Source: Frateuria_A sp049727805 (GTDB lineage: Bacteria; Pseudomonadota; Gammaproteobacteria; Xanthomonadales; Rhodanobacteraceae). Taken from it: a stretch of 64,000 nt of DNA. The translations under genes were made by a program, and so were the position numbers. The notes beneath the pieces were generated by a model that searched no databases, had not been told where the DNA came from, and saw nothing but the letters and a program-made list of their open reading frames with translations. Every line of letters begins with the position of its first letter. Within the stretch, counting starts at the first letter, position 1. Positions 56,164 to 63,262 of this stretch are shown here, one piece after another. The stretch lies in the NCBI RefSeq assembly GCF_049727805.1, contig NZ_JBCNYA010000004.1, positions 1 to 64,000 on the forward strand, given 5' to 3'.

Positions 56164-56247
56164 GGGGAGAGGGAAGGCCTTGGCCCGGCTTCCACGGCGA
56201 GGAGAAAACCTTCCCTCTCCCGGCCCTCGCCGGAATGCCGGCGAGGG
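56164..56247. repeat. Hairpin repeats between the ATPase and permease genes
   Basis: GGGGAGAGGGAAGG (56164-56177) is mirrored by CCTTCCCTCTCCC (56209-56221). Next to it CCCTCGCCGG (56224-56233) and CCGGCGAGGG (56238-56247) form a perfect 10-bp stem with an AATG loop. They lie in the 187-nt gap; no uridine run follows, so termination is not obvious. Confidence 0.7.
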
Positions 56248-56263
56248 GTTCCAAGCAAGAGCG

Positions 56264-56977
56264 TCAGGCGTCCGCGACGCGCGCGTTGTGCGCGTGGAAG
56301 CGCGGCTCCTCGGACAGGTCCACCACCTGGCCGTCGATGATGTGCACGTTGCGCTGGGCGCGCGCGGCCAGCTCCGGATCGTGGGTCACCATCACGATGG
56401 TCGCGCCTTCGCGGTGGATCTCCTCCAGCAGTTCCATCACGCCGCGGGCCATCTGCGTGTCCAGGTTGCCGGTCGGTTCGTCCGCCAGCAGCAGGCGCGG
56501 ACTGCCGGCCAGTGCGCGGGCGATGGCGACGCGCTGCTGCTGGCCGCCGGAGAGCTCGGCCGGGTAGTGCTTGGCGCGCGAGGCCAGGCCCACGCGCTCG
56601 AGCGCGTCCATGATGCGCTGCTTGCGCTCGGCGGCCTTCATGCCGCGGTAGCGCAGCGGCACCTCGACGTTGTCGTAGACGTTGAGGTCGGGGATCAGGT
56701 TGAACGCCTGGAAGATGAAGCCGATCTTCTCGTTGCGGATCTTCGAGCGGGCGTTGTCGTTGAGCTGGCTCACCTCGATGCCGTCGAGGTGGTAGTGGCC
56801 ACCCGTGAAGGTCTCCAGCAGGCCGGCGATGGTCAGGAAGGTGGTCTTGCCCGAGCCGGACGGACCGGTGACGGCGACGAACTCGCCCTCTTTGACGTCG
56901 ATGTTGAAATCGCGCAGGGCGTAGGTCTCCACCACTTCGGTGCGGTAGACCTTGGACAGGTGGGTCATCTTGAGCAT
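56264..56977 (-). CDS. ABC transporter ATPase, MacB/LolD type
   Basis: The 237-residue ATPase is the only one in the array. All motifs are intact: Walker A GPSGSGKTT (~38-46), Q-loop FIFQAFNLIPDL, signature LSGGQQQRVAIARAL (~143-157), Walker B LLLADEPTGNLD (~165-176) and H-loop VTHD. It belongs to the group that works with MacB/FtsX-fold permeases. It is placed after the adaptor gene and before sixteen permeases. It would have to serve all of them unless ATPases from elsewhere join in. Confidence 0.97.
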   Translation of the reverse strand: MLKMTHLSKVYRTEVVETYALRDFNIDVKEGEFVAVTGPSGSGKTTFLTIAGLLETFTGGHYHLDGIEVSQLNDNARSKIRNEKIGFIFQAFNLIPDLNVYDNVEVPLRYRGMKAAERKQRIMDALERVGLASRAKHYPAELSGGQQQRVAIARALAGSPRLLLADEPTGNLDTQMARGVMELLEEIHREGATIVMVTHDPELAARAQRNVHIIDGQVVDLSEEPRFHAHNARVADA

Positions 56978-57012
56978 GGTTGCGTCCTTCGGTGGTGGTG
57001 GTAAGTCAGGCA

Positions 57013-57137
57013 GGGAACGGAGGATGGGGAACGGGAAGAGGCAGGTTGCGATGTCTGGGGGGCACCGCTGCGGAGGCTTCCACGGCAGCAGGGCCGCCTC
57101 CGCTCAGTTCGTTCCTGTTCCCCATGCTCCGTTCCCC
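57013..57137. repeat. Long imperfect inverted repeat between adaptor and ATPase genes
   Basis: GGGAACGGAG..ATGGGGAACGGGAA at 57013-57037 is mirrored at 57112-57137 with two or three mismatches over about 25 bp. Inside it GCGGAGGC (57070-57077) pairs with GCCTCCGC (57096-57103). The RNA could form a nested hairpin over most of the 168-nt gap. Confidence 0.75.
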
Positions 57138-57145
57138 GCTTCGGA

Positions 57146-58417
57146 TCAATCGCTGATGGCGACCTTGGCCGCGTCCTTGAAGTTGTCGGTACCGGAAATC
57201 ACGATCTTGTCGCCTTCCTTCAGGCCGTCGAGGATCTCGACCTTGTCGATGCTCGAGGCGCCGACGCGGATGGGCTTCTTCTCGGCGATGCCGTCGTGCA
57301 CGACGTAGGCGTAGTTGCCGCCGGATTCGTCGACGAAGGAGCCGCGCTGCACGGTCAGCACGTTGTCGCGCTTGTCGAGCAGGATGCGTACGGACAGGCG
57401 CTGGTTCTGGCGCAACTGCTTGGGCGTGGAGCCTTCGAAGCGCAGCCGCGCGGCCACCTCGCCGTTGACCACTTCGGGCGAGATCGCGCTGACCAGGCCC
57501 TTCCAGGTGTGGCCGTTGCCGGTGATCTCGCCGGACATGCCGATGCCGAGGTCGCGCGCGAAGCTTTCCGGCACCTGCATCTCCACTTCCAGCGCGGACA
57601 GGTCGATTACGCTGACCAGCTTGGCGTCCTTGGCGACGGTGGCGCGCTCGGCGATGAACAGCTGGCCGACCTGGCCGTCGACCGGCGACTTCACGTTGAG
57701 GTCGTCGACCTGGCGCTGCAGGTCCTTGACCAGCAGCTCCTGGCGCTCGTGCGCGAGCTTCTTGGACTTGATGTCGAAGTTCAGGCTGTCGTTGTCCATC
57801 CCCAGGTCGCTCTTGGCGTGCAGGGTGGTCAGCTTGGCCTTCTGCAGGGTGTCCTTGGCGCGGTCCACGTCCATGCCGGAGACGGCGCCGAGCTTGAACG
57901 CCTTCTCGTTGCGGGCGAGGTCGCGCTCGGCCGCCTGCTGGTCGATCTGCGCGTTGTCGAACGCCTTCTGCAGGGCCGAACGCTGCTTGCGCGCATCGAT
58001 CTGCGCGCGCTGGTATTCCACTTCCATCGCGTCGGCGTTGGATTCTTCCTGCAGCAGCTTGTTGGTGAGCTCGGGGCTGTCGATGACCGCCAGCACCTGG
58101 CCCTTCTTCACCGTGTCGCCCGCGTGCACCTTCAGCGTCACCGCGCCGCCGGAGGTGGCGTAGAGCGTGGGGCTGACCGCCGCCACTACCTTGCCCTCGG
58201 CCGCGATGTCGCGCACGAACAGGCCGCGTTCGACGGTGCCGAAGGAAAGCCGCGAGGCGCTTACCGAGGCGTCGGCGGAGAACAGCCGCATCGCCGTGGG
58301 CAGCGCCAGCGCCAGCGCGACCAGCACGGCCAGGCCGATGCCGCCGAACAGGATCTGGCGCTTGCGGTTGGGTTTGACCTCGACCATGCGGTCTTGAGCG
58401 GAGGTGTCGCGGATCAT
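57146..58417 (-). CDS. Periplasmic adaptor (HlyD/MacA-like membrane-fusion protein)
   Basis: 423 residues: a short cytoplasmic tail, one membrane helix (~24-44, ILFGGIGLAVLVALALALPT), a lipoyl-like half motif (GGAVTLKVHAGDTVKKGQVL), a long alpha-hairpin (~115-245) of helical, charged sequence, the second half motif (VKSPVDGQVGQLF), a beta-barrel domain and a membrane-proximal domain. This is the MacA architecture. It would join the permeases to an outer-membrane channel, but no TolC gene is nearby. ATG at 58417 has AGGAA 6 nt upstream and a sigma-54 promoter immediately before; an ATG ten codons on is possible. Confidence 0.94.
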   Translation of the reverse strand: MIRDTSAQDRMVEVKPNRKRQILFGGIGLAVLVALALALPTAMRLFSADASVSASRLSFGTVERGLFVRDIAAEGKVVAAVSPTLYATSGGAVTLKVHAGDTVKKGQVLAVIDSPELTNKLLQEESNADAMEVEYQRAQIDARKQRSALQKAFDNAQIDQQAAERDLARNEKAFKLGAVSGMDVDRAKDTLQKAKLTTLHAKSDLGMDNDSLNFDIKSKKLAHERQELLVKDLQRQVDDLNVKSPVDGQVGQLFIAERATVAKDAKLVSVIDLSALEVEMQVPESFARDLGIGMSGEITGNGHTWKGLVSAISPEVVNGEVAARLRFEGSTPKQLRQNQRLSVRILLDKRDNVLTVQRGSFVDESGGNYAYVVHDGIAEKKPIRVGASSIDKVEILDGLKEGDKIVISGTDNFKDAAKVAISD

Positions 58418-58450
58418 CGGGCGTTCCTGGCGGATGGCTACGGCGGATTG

Positions 58451-58466
58451 AGCAATCGCCGTGCCA
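58451..58466 (-). promoter_or_regulatory. Sigma-54 (-24/-12) promoter for the transporter array
   Basis: On the minus strand TGGCACGGCGATTGCT matches the consensus TGGCACG-N4-TTGCW at every defined position, with GG and GC ten bases apart. It predicts a start at about 58440 and a leader of 23 nt with AGGAA before the adaptor ATG. An NtrC-family activator is encoded at the other end of the array. Confidence 0.88.
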
Positions 58467-58527
58467 GCCGCGTCCGGACGCCACAAACCCTTGTGCTGCC
58501 TTGCTTCGATGCCCCGCCCGATGGCCG

Positions 58528-58576
58528 TGTCCGCTGTCCGCGGACACCGGCACGGACAGGCGGACAAGCGGCGGAC
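58528..58576. promoter_or_regulatory. Candidate enhancer: cluster of TGTCCG/CGGACA hexamers
   Basis: TGTCCG occurs at 58528 and 58535, and CGGACA at 58541, 58553 and 58561, with a partial copy (CGGAC) at 58572. The two central ones make the perfect 12-bp palindrome TGTCCGCGGACA (58535-58546). The cluster lies about 88-136 bp before the predicted sigma-54 start, a normal position for upstream activator sites. Which protein binds is inferred: the response regulator at 32,185. Confidence 0.65.
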
Positions 58577-58591
58577 GCACCACCCCGGACG

Positions 58592-59146
58592 TCAGCCGGC
58601 CGGGAGCGCCACCGCTTCGTGGCGCACGATCTCGCCGGCCACGCGCCAGTCCAGCCGGCAGGACGCGCAGTCTTCCACGCCGAGCACGTCCAGGCCGGCG
58701 AGGCGCCGGTGGCGGAAGCGCCCCAGCCGCGCCGTCGCGGCCATGAAGACGGGCCTCGCCGCCGCTACGGCCACGCAGTCGGCAGCCGAGCAGAGCATGG
58801 CGTCCCAGGCGCAGTAGTCGGTGCCCGGCAGCAGGTAGATCCGGGCACAGGCGCGGCCGCGCGCGTCGAGCACGTCGGCCCATTCACGTGGGCCGTCCGG
58901 CGTCACCGCGCTCACCACGTGCAGGCGGCGGCTGCGCTGCAGCGGCGCGAGGTCCGCCTGTTCCAGCAGCAGGCCGGCCGCCTGCTGCCCTTCCGGTTTA
59001 TCCCGCTGCCGTGGCGCGAGATAGAGCACGCCGCCCAGTTGCGGAAGCCAGCGGGCCAGCGCGCGCGGCGGCATCGCCAGCACGTATCCGTGCGCGGCCG
59101 GCGAACGACGCCCGCATCCACTCAGTAACGCGAAACGACCGAACAC
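58592..59146 (-). CDS. Unknown protein downstream of hemP
   Basis: 184 residues starting MFGRFALLSGCGRRSPAAHG; no signal peptide of standard form and no long membrane helix. GYVLAMPPRALARWLPQLGG and VEDCASCRLDWRVAGEIVRH are visible, with several Cys (about residues 11, 120, 126, 132, 164 and 167) that could bind metal or heme. I do not recognise the family. The GTG start has a perfect AGGAGG at 59153-59158, spaced by 6 nt. It follows hemP by 149 nt in the same orientation, so a heme or iron role under Fur control is likely but inferred. Confidence 0.75.
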   Translation of the reverse strand: MFGRFALLSGCGRRSPAAHGYVLAMPPRALARWLPQLGGVLYLAPRQRDKPEGQQAAGLLLEQADLAPLQRSRRLHVVSAVTPDGPREWADVLDARGRACARIYLLPGTDYCAWDAMLCSAADCVAVAAARPVFMAATARLGRFRHRRLAGLDVLGVEDCASCRLDWRVAGEIVRHEAVALPAG

Positions 59147-59295
59147 GAGGAACCTCCTGAGGAAGGCACCCGGCTGGCTGGCGGCTGGCTTGGGCGGGGA
59201 GAGACGGTGGAGTTGGCGGCACATGCGCGAAACGCCGCCAACCGCTTTCGCGGCGCATCCGGAGGGCGGATGGCGCCCTCGCAGGATGCCGCCTT

Positions 59296-59496
59296 TTACT
59301 TGGTGAGGATCAGCTTGTCGTTGCGGGTCAGGCGCAGGTGGTACTCGCCGCCCTGGTGCTGGATCACCAGCTCGCGCGCCCCGTCGGGCAGCAACTGGCC
59401 CGAGGAAACACGGCGCACCGCGGTTTCGGAACGCGCCCGGCGCGGTGCGCCAAGCGCAAGGGATGGCGGGGAAAGGCATGGGACGCTGGTCGACAT
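59296..59496 (-). CDS. hemP: Hemin uptake protein HemP
   Basis: A 66-residue protein whose C-terminus ELVIQHQGGEYHLRLTRNDK followed by LILTK is the HemP/HmuP family signature. These small cytoplasmic proteins support heme uptake, in some bacteria as a co-regulator of the heme receptor gene. GGAG lies 7 nt before the ATG. A Fur box overlaps the promoter about 30 nt upstream. No TonB-dependent heme receptor is next to it in this window. Confidence 0.9.
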   Translation of the reverse strand: MSTSVPCLSPPSLALGAPRRARSETAVRRVSSGQLLPDGARELVIQHQGGEYHLRLTRNDKLILTK

Positions 59497-59522
59497 GGCG
59501 CGGCTCCGGTGGTTGACGTATG

Positions 59523-59551
59523 AATGATAATAATTCTCATTTGAACGTCAA
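59523..59551 (-). promoter_or_regulatory. hemP promoter with overlapping Fur box
   Basis: The 19-bp site at 59523-59541 has arms AATGATAAT and ATTCTCATT around one A, a 9-1-9 dyad with one mismatch. This fits the Fur consensus GATAATGATAATCATTATC. On the minus strand TTGACG (59551-59546) and TATCAT (59529-59524) are 16 bp apart, so Fur binding would cover the -10. Iron-dependent repression of hemP and the downstream gene is expected. Confidence 0.85.
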
Positions 59552-59566
59552 GCCCTTGTTTTGCCT

Positions 59567-60535
59567 TTACCCCACTGCCTGCTCGATCCGCTGCTTGAGG
59601 GCCGCATCGATCCGCGGCACCAGCGCCAGCGCGGCCAGGTTCTGCTCCAGTTGTTCGCGCCGGCTCGCGCCCAGCAGCACGGTGGACACGTGCGGGTTGG
59701 CCAGGCACCAGGCCAGCGCCAGTTGGGCCTGGCTCGCGCCGAGCTCCTGCGCGATCGGGGCCAGGTGGCGCACCCGCTCCACCCGCTCGCGCCCCGAACC
59801 CAGCACCGCCTCGCGCAGCCATTCGTAGCCGGGTTGGGCCAGTCGCGAGTCGTCCGGAATGCCTTCGTTGTAGCGCCCGGCCAGCAGGCCGGACGCCAGC
59901 GGCGACCACACGGTGGTGCCCATGCCGAACCGTTCGTACAGCGGCGCGTACTCGCGTTCGACCCGTTCGCGGTGCAGCAGGTTGTACTGCGGCTGCTCGG
60001 CGACGGGCGCGTAGCAGTGATTCTCGCGCGCGATGCGGTGCGCCTCGGCGATCGCCTCGGCCGGCCACTCGCTGGTGCCCCAGTACAGCACCTTGCCCTG
60101 GCGCACCAGCGTGTCCATCGCGGCGACCGTCTCCTCGATCGGCGTGTCCGGATCGGGCCGGTGGCAGAAGTACAGGTCCAGGTGGTCGACCCGCAGCCGC
60201 TCCAGCGCCTGGTGGCAGGCCTCGATGACGTGCTTGCGCGAGAGCCCGCGCTGGGTGGGTTTCGGCTTTTCCACCGCGCCGAAGAACACCTTGCTGGACA
60301 CGCAGTAGCTGTCGCGCGGGAAACGCAGGTCGGCCAGCACGTCGCCCATCAGCCGCTCGGCCTCGCCGTGGTTGTAGGTCTCGGCGTTGTCGAAGAAGTT
60401 GACGCCCTGGTCGTAGGCCAGCGCCAGCAGCTCGCGCGCCTGCGAGCGCCCCACCTGCCGGCCGAAGGTGACCCACGCCCCGAACGACAGCGCGGACAGT
60501 TGCAGGCCAGTACGGCCGAGGCGGCGGTAGAGCAT
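59567..60535 (-). CDS. Aldo-keto reductase (Kv-beta/YghZ-like)
   Basis: A 322-residue NADPH-dependent oxidoreductase of the AKR TIM-barrel family. It has the N-terminal YRRLGRTGLQLSALSFGAW, the catalytic Tyr/Asp region FFDNAETYNHGEAERLMGD, the active-site His region LDLYFCHRPDPDTPIEETV and the C-terminal cofactor region TVLLGASRREQLEQNL. Similarity to the potassium-channel beta subunit group comes from the VTFGRQVG and YNLLHRERVE segments. Substrate unknown. It stands between hemP and pgpA in the same orientation; no clear regulatory link. Confidence 0.92.
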   Translation of the reverse strand: MLYRRLGRTGLQLSALSFGAWVTFGRQVGRSQARELLALAYDQGVNFFDNAETYNHGEAERLMGDVLADLRFPRDSYCVSSKVFFGAVEKPKPTQRGLSRKHVIEACHQALERLRVDHLDLYFCHRPDPDTPIEETVAAMDTLVRQGKVLYWGTSEWPAEAIAEAHRIARENHCYAPVAEQPQYNLLHRERVEREYAPLYERFGMGTTVWSPLASGLLAGRYNEGIPDDSRLAQPGYEWLREAVLGSGRERVERVRHLAPIAQELGASQAQLALAWCLANPHVSTVLLGASRREQLEQNLAALALVPRIDAALKQRIEQAVG

Positions 60536-60613
60536 GGCGGTTCTCCGGGCGGAAAGACGGCTCCGAAGTATGCGTGGCGACGCCTCAAGATGCAGCGAAG
60601 CCGCCGCGCAGGC

Positions 60614-61120
60614 TCAATGCAGGAACGTGGCGATCCCCGCCAGCACGATCGCTGCGTACACCCCGGCCACCACGTCGTCGACCATCACGCCCAGGCCGCC
60701 CTTCAGATGGCCGTCCAGCCAGCCGATCGGCCAGGGCTTCCACACGTCGAACAGGCGGAACAACGCGAAGCCGAGGGCGACCATCCACCACGGCGCCGGC
60801 ACCGCCAGCAGCGGCAGCAGCGCGAGCCACTGGCCGACGAACTCGTCCCACACCAGGCTGCGGTGGTCGTCCACGCCCAGCGCGCGACCGGCGACGCTGC
60901 AGGCCCACGTGCCCAGCGCGAAGGCGAGGACGAGCACCAGCAGGTACAGCGGCACGGCCAGGTGACGCAGCGCCAGCCACGGCAGGATCGCCGCCAGCGA
61001 GCCGAAGGTGCCCTGCGCCACCGGCGCCAGGCCCGAACCCAGCCCGCAGGCGATCCAGCCGGCAGGCGAAGCCAGCAGGCGTCGGCGCTGATCGGCGGTG
61101 AGTTTCTTGCGGTCGGTCAT
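60614..61120 (-). CDS. pgpA: Phosphatidylglycerophosphatase A
   Basis: Removes the phosphate from phosphatidylglycerol phosphate in the inner membrane. The 168 residues include AGWIACGLGSGLAPVAQGTF (~20-39), the family VWDEFVGQWLAL block (~90-101), FRLFDVWKPWPIGWLDGHLK and the C-terminal GVMVDDVVAGVYAA with two Asp, plus several membrane helices. ATG at 61120 is 13 nt after the thiL stop; the thiL-pgpA pair is standard in gammaproteobacteria. Confidence 0.96.
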   Translation of the reverse strand: MTDRKKLTADQRRRLLASPAGWIACGLGSGLAPVAQGTFGSLAAILPWLALRHLAVPLYLLVLVLAFALGTWACSVAGRALGVDDHRSLVWDEFVGQWLALLPLLAVPAPWWMVALGFALFRLFDVWKPWPIGWLDGHLKGGLGVMVDDVVAGVYAAIVLAGIATFLH

Positions 61121-61133
61121 GGCGTCCCTTGCG

Positions 61134-62096
61134 TTACAGCGCGAAATGATCCCAGCCACCCCGCGCGGTGGCCAGCGGCGCGTCGCCCCGCGCACGCACG
61201 CCCTGCCCTTCGACGATGGTGCCGATGCGCGTGGCCTTGCCGTCCACCGCCGCCAGCGCCGCGTGCATGGCGCCGACGGCGGCCAGCGGCACGGTGAAGC
61301 ACAGCTCGTAGTCGTCGCCGCCGGACAGCGCCAGCTCGCGCGCCGCGGCGCTGCCGAACACGCCGCGCAGCGCGGACGACAGCGGCAGCGCGTTGGGATC
61401 GATCTCCGCACCCACGCCACTGGCGGCGCACAGGTGTCCGAGATCGGCGAGCAGGCCGTCGGAGACGTCGATGCAGGCGCTGGCGTGCCCGCGCAACGCC
61501 CGGCCCGTGCGCACGCGCGGCGTCGGGCGATCCAGCCGCGCGCGCAGGGCGCGGTGCGCTTCGTCGTCCGGATCGAACGGCAGCTTGCCCTGCACCAGCC
61601 GCAGGCCGCCGGCGGCGCCGCCGAGCGTGCCGGTGACGTACACCGCATCGCCCGCGCGCGCGCCGGCGCGCGTCAGCGCCTGGCCGGGCGGCACGAAGCC
61701 GTGCACCGTGACGCTGAGGCAGAACGGGCCACGCGTGGTGTCGCCGCCGACCAGCGCCACGCCATGCTCCTGCGCCAGTTGCGCGAAGCCTTCGGCGAGC
61801 CCATCCACACGGGCGTCATCGGCCTGCGGCAGGGTCAGCGCGAGCAGGGCCCAGGCCGGCATGGCGCCCATCGCGGCGAGGTCGGACAGGTTCACGGCCA
61901 GCGCCTTCCAGCCGATATCCCGCGGCGGCGTGCCGTGCGGGAAGTGCACGCCCTCGACCAGGGTGTCGATCGCCACCGCCAGTTCCTGCCCCGCCGGCAC
62001 TGCCAGCAGCGCGGCGTCGTCGCCGATGCCCAGCCGCACATCGCCGCGCGTGAGCGCGGTGCGTTCGCGGATGCGGTCGATCAGGCGGAATTCCAT
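61134..62096 (-). CDS. thiL: Thiamine-monophosphate kinase
   Basis: Makes thiamine diphosphate from thiamine monophosphate and ATP. The 320 residues start MEFRLIDRIRERTALTRGDV and have the AIR-synthase-fold motifs GIGDDAAL, AIDTLVEGVHFP, AVNLSDLAAMGA, VGGDTTRG and, later, CIDVSDGLLADLGHL and SGGDDYELCFTV. Usual order in gammaproteobacteria is ribH-nusB-thiL-pgpA; here an exported NTF2-like gene on the other strand separates nusB from thiL. Confidence 0.97.
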   Translation of the reverse strand: MEFRLIDRIRERTALTRGDVRLGIGDDAALLAVPAGQELAVAIDTLVEGVHFPHGTPPRDIGWKALAVNLSDLAAMGAMPAWALLALTLPQADDARVDGLAEGFAQLAQEHGVALVGGDTTRGPFCLSVTVHGFVPPGQALTRAGARAGDAVYVTGTLGGAAGGLRLVQGKLPFDPDDEAHRALRARLDRPTPRVRTGRALRGHASACIDVSDGLLADLGHLCAASGVGAEIDPNALPLSSALRGVFGSAAARELALSGGDDYELCFTVPLAAVGAMHAALAAVDGKATRIGTIVEGQGVRARGDAPLATARGGWDHFAL

Positions 62097-62247
62097 GCGG
62101 GTCGGTCGAAGCCAGGGCAACGCGCAAGCAGACCATCTGGACCCGTCCGAATGCAAGCCTCGCATTGCTTCGCCCATGCCGAAGGGCATGCGCCTGGCTA
62201 CGCCCGTGCTGGCTAGAATCCAGCCATTTCCGGGGAGATGACACACC

Positions 62248-62745
62248 ATGCGCACAACCTTGATCCGCCACGGCGGCGCCTTTGTCGCTGCGATGCTCCG
62301 CGGCAGCCATCAGCGCCTGGCACCGCTGCTGGCCGGCCTTGCCCTGGTCTGCGTCGCCGCCGTGGCGGACACGCCCGCCTCGCCCGGCGTGCTCGAGCCG
62401 GTACACGCGTTCTTCGATGCGATGGCGCGCTATGACCAGGCGGGCATGCGCGCGCAAGTGCTGCCTGCAGGCACGGCGACGCTGATGCGCGAGGGCAAGC
62501 CGGTGCAGCTCACCCTCGGCGACTTCGTCGATCACGTGAAGCCGGGCAAGCAGCGCATCGAGGAACGGATCAGCAAGCCGCAGGTGATGGTCGACCACGA
62601 CCTGGCGGTGGTGTGGGCGCCCTACACCTTCCTGCTCGACGGCAAGCCGCACCACTGCGGCATCGACGTGTTCAACCTGGTGCGGGTGGACGGCCACTGG
62701 CGGATCGCGGCGATCGCCGACAACAGCCGCAAGTGCGAACCGTAA
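62248..62745 (+). CDS. NTF2-like (SnoaL/DUF4440-type) protein with N-terminal signal
   Basis: 165 residues. The N-terminus has a positively charged stretch followed by a hydrophobic core (RLAPLLAGLALVCVAAVADT) consistent with export. The rest is a single cone-shaped NTF2-like domain: VLEPVHAFFDAMARYDQAGM first, VMVDHDLAVVWAPYTFLLDG in the middle and VDGHWRIAAIADNSRK at the end. Function unknown. GGGGAG lies 10 nt before the ATG. TAGAAT at 62214-62219 could be a -10. It is divergent from thiL and convergent with nusB. Confidence 0.8.
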   Translation: MRTTLIRHGGAFVAAMLRGSHQRLAPLLAGLALVCVAAVADTPASPGVLEPVHAFFDAMARYDQAGMRAQVLPAGTATLMREGKPVQLTLGDFVDHVKPGKQRIEERISKPQVMVDHDLAVVWAPYTFLLDGKPHHCGIDVFNLVRVDGHWRIAAIADNSRKCEP

Positions 62746-62754
62746 GCGGATGCA

Positions 62755-62808
62755 GGGTGGGCTTCAGCCCACCATCGTCGTACCTGCATGGTGGGCTGAA
62801 GCCCACCC
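62755..62808. repeat. Palindromic repeat of the GTGGGCTTCAGCCCAC family
   Basis: GGGTGGGCTTCAGCCCACC (62755-62773) and its near mirror GGTGGGCTGAAGCCCACCC (62790-62808) each fold on themselves and also pair with each other. They lie between the convergent NTF2-like gene and nusB. Confidence 0.85.
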
Positions 62809-62815
62809 TACGGAA

Positions 62816-63262
62816 CTAGCGCGCGCCCTTCTCGGCGGCGCGCAGTTCGCCGGCGAGCTTGTCCAGCACGCCGTTGACGTAGCTGTGCCCGTGGTCGGCG
62901 CCGAAGCGCTTGGTCACTTCGATCGCCTCGTTGATCACCACGCGGTAGGGCACGTCGAGGCGGTACTTCAGTTCGTAGGCGGCCAGGCGCAATGCGGCGC
63001 GCTCGATCGGGTCGATCTGCGAGACCTCGCGGTCGACGTAGGGCTTGAGCGCCACGTCGAGCTCGTCGACGTGCTGCTCCACGCCGTGCAGCAGGTCCTC
63101 GAAGTACTCCAGGTCGGCCACTTCCATGTCCTGCTCGTGGCGGAACTGGACGATCACCGCCTTCATGTGGCTGCCGGATAGTTGCCATGCGTACAGCGCC
63201 TGCAACGCGCGGCGGCGGGCGCGCGAACGGGCGGCCAGGTCGATGCCCTGCGGGGCGCCCAT
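62816..63262 (-). CDS. nusB: Transcription antitermination factor NusB
   Basis: Binds boxA RNA with NusE in ribosomal RNA antitermination. The 148-residue all-helical protein shows ARRRALQALYAWQLSG (~15-30), the DPIERAALRLAAYELKYRLD block (~84-103) and INEAIEVTKRFGADHGHSYVNGVLDKL, all family hallmarks. Its ATG overlaps the ribH stop by one base (TGATG). Confidence 0.97.
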   Translation of the reverse strand: MGAPQGIDLAARSRARRRALQALYAWQLSGSHMKAVIVQFRHEQDMEVADLEYFEDLLHGVEQHVDELDVALKPYVDREVSQIDPIERAALRLAAYELKYRLDVPYRVVINEAIEVTKRFGADHGHSYVNGVLDKLAGELRAAEKGAR

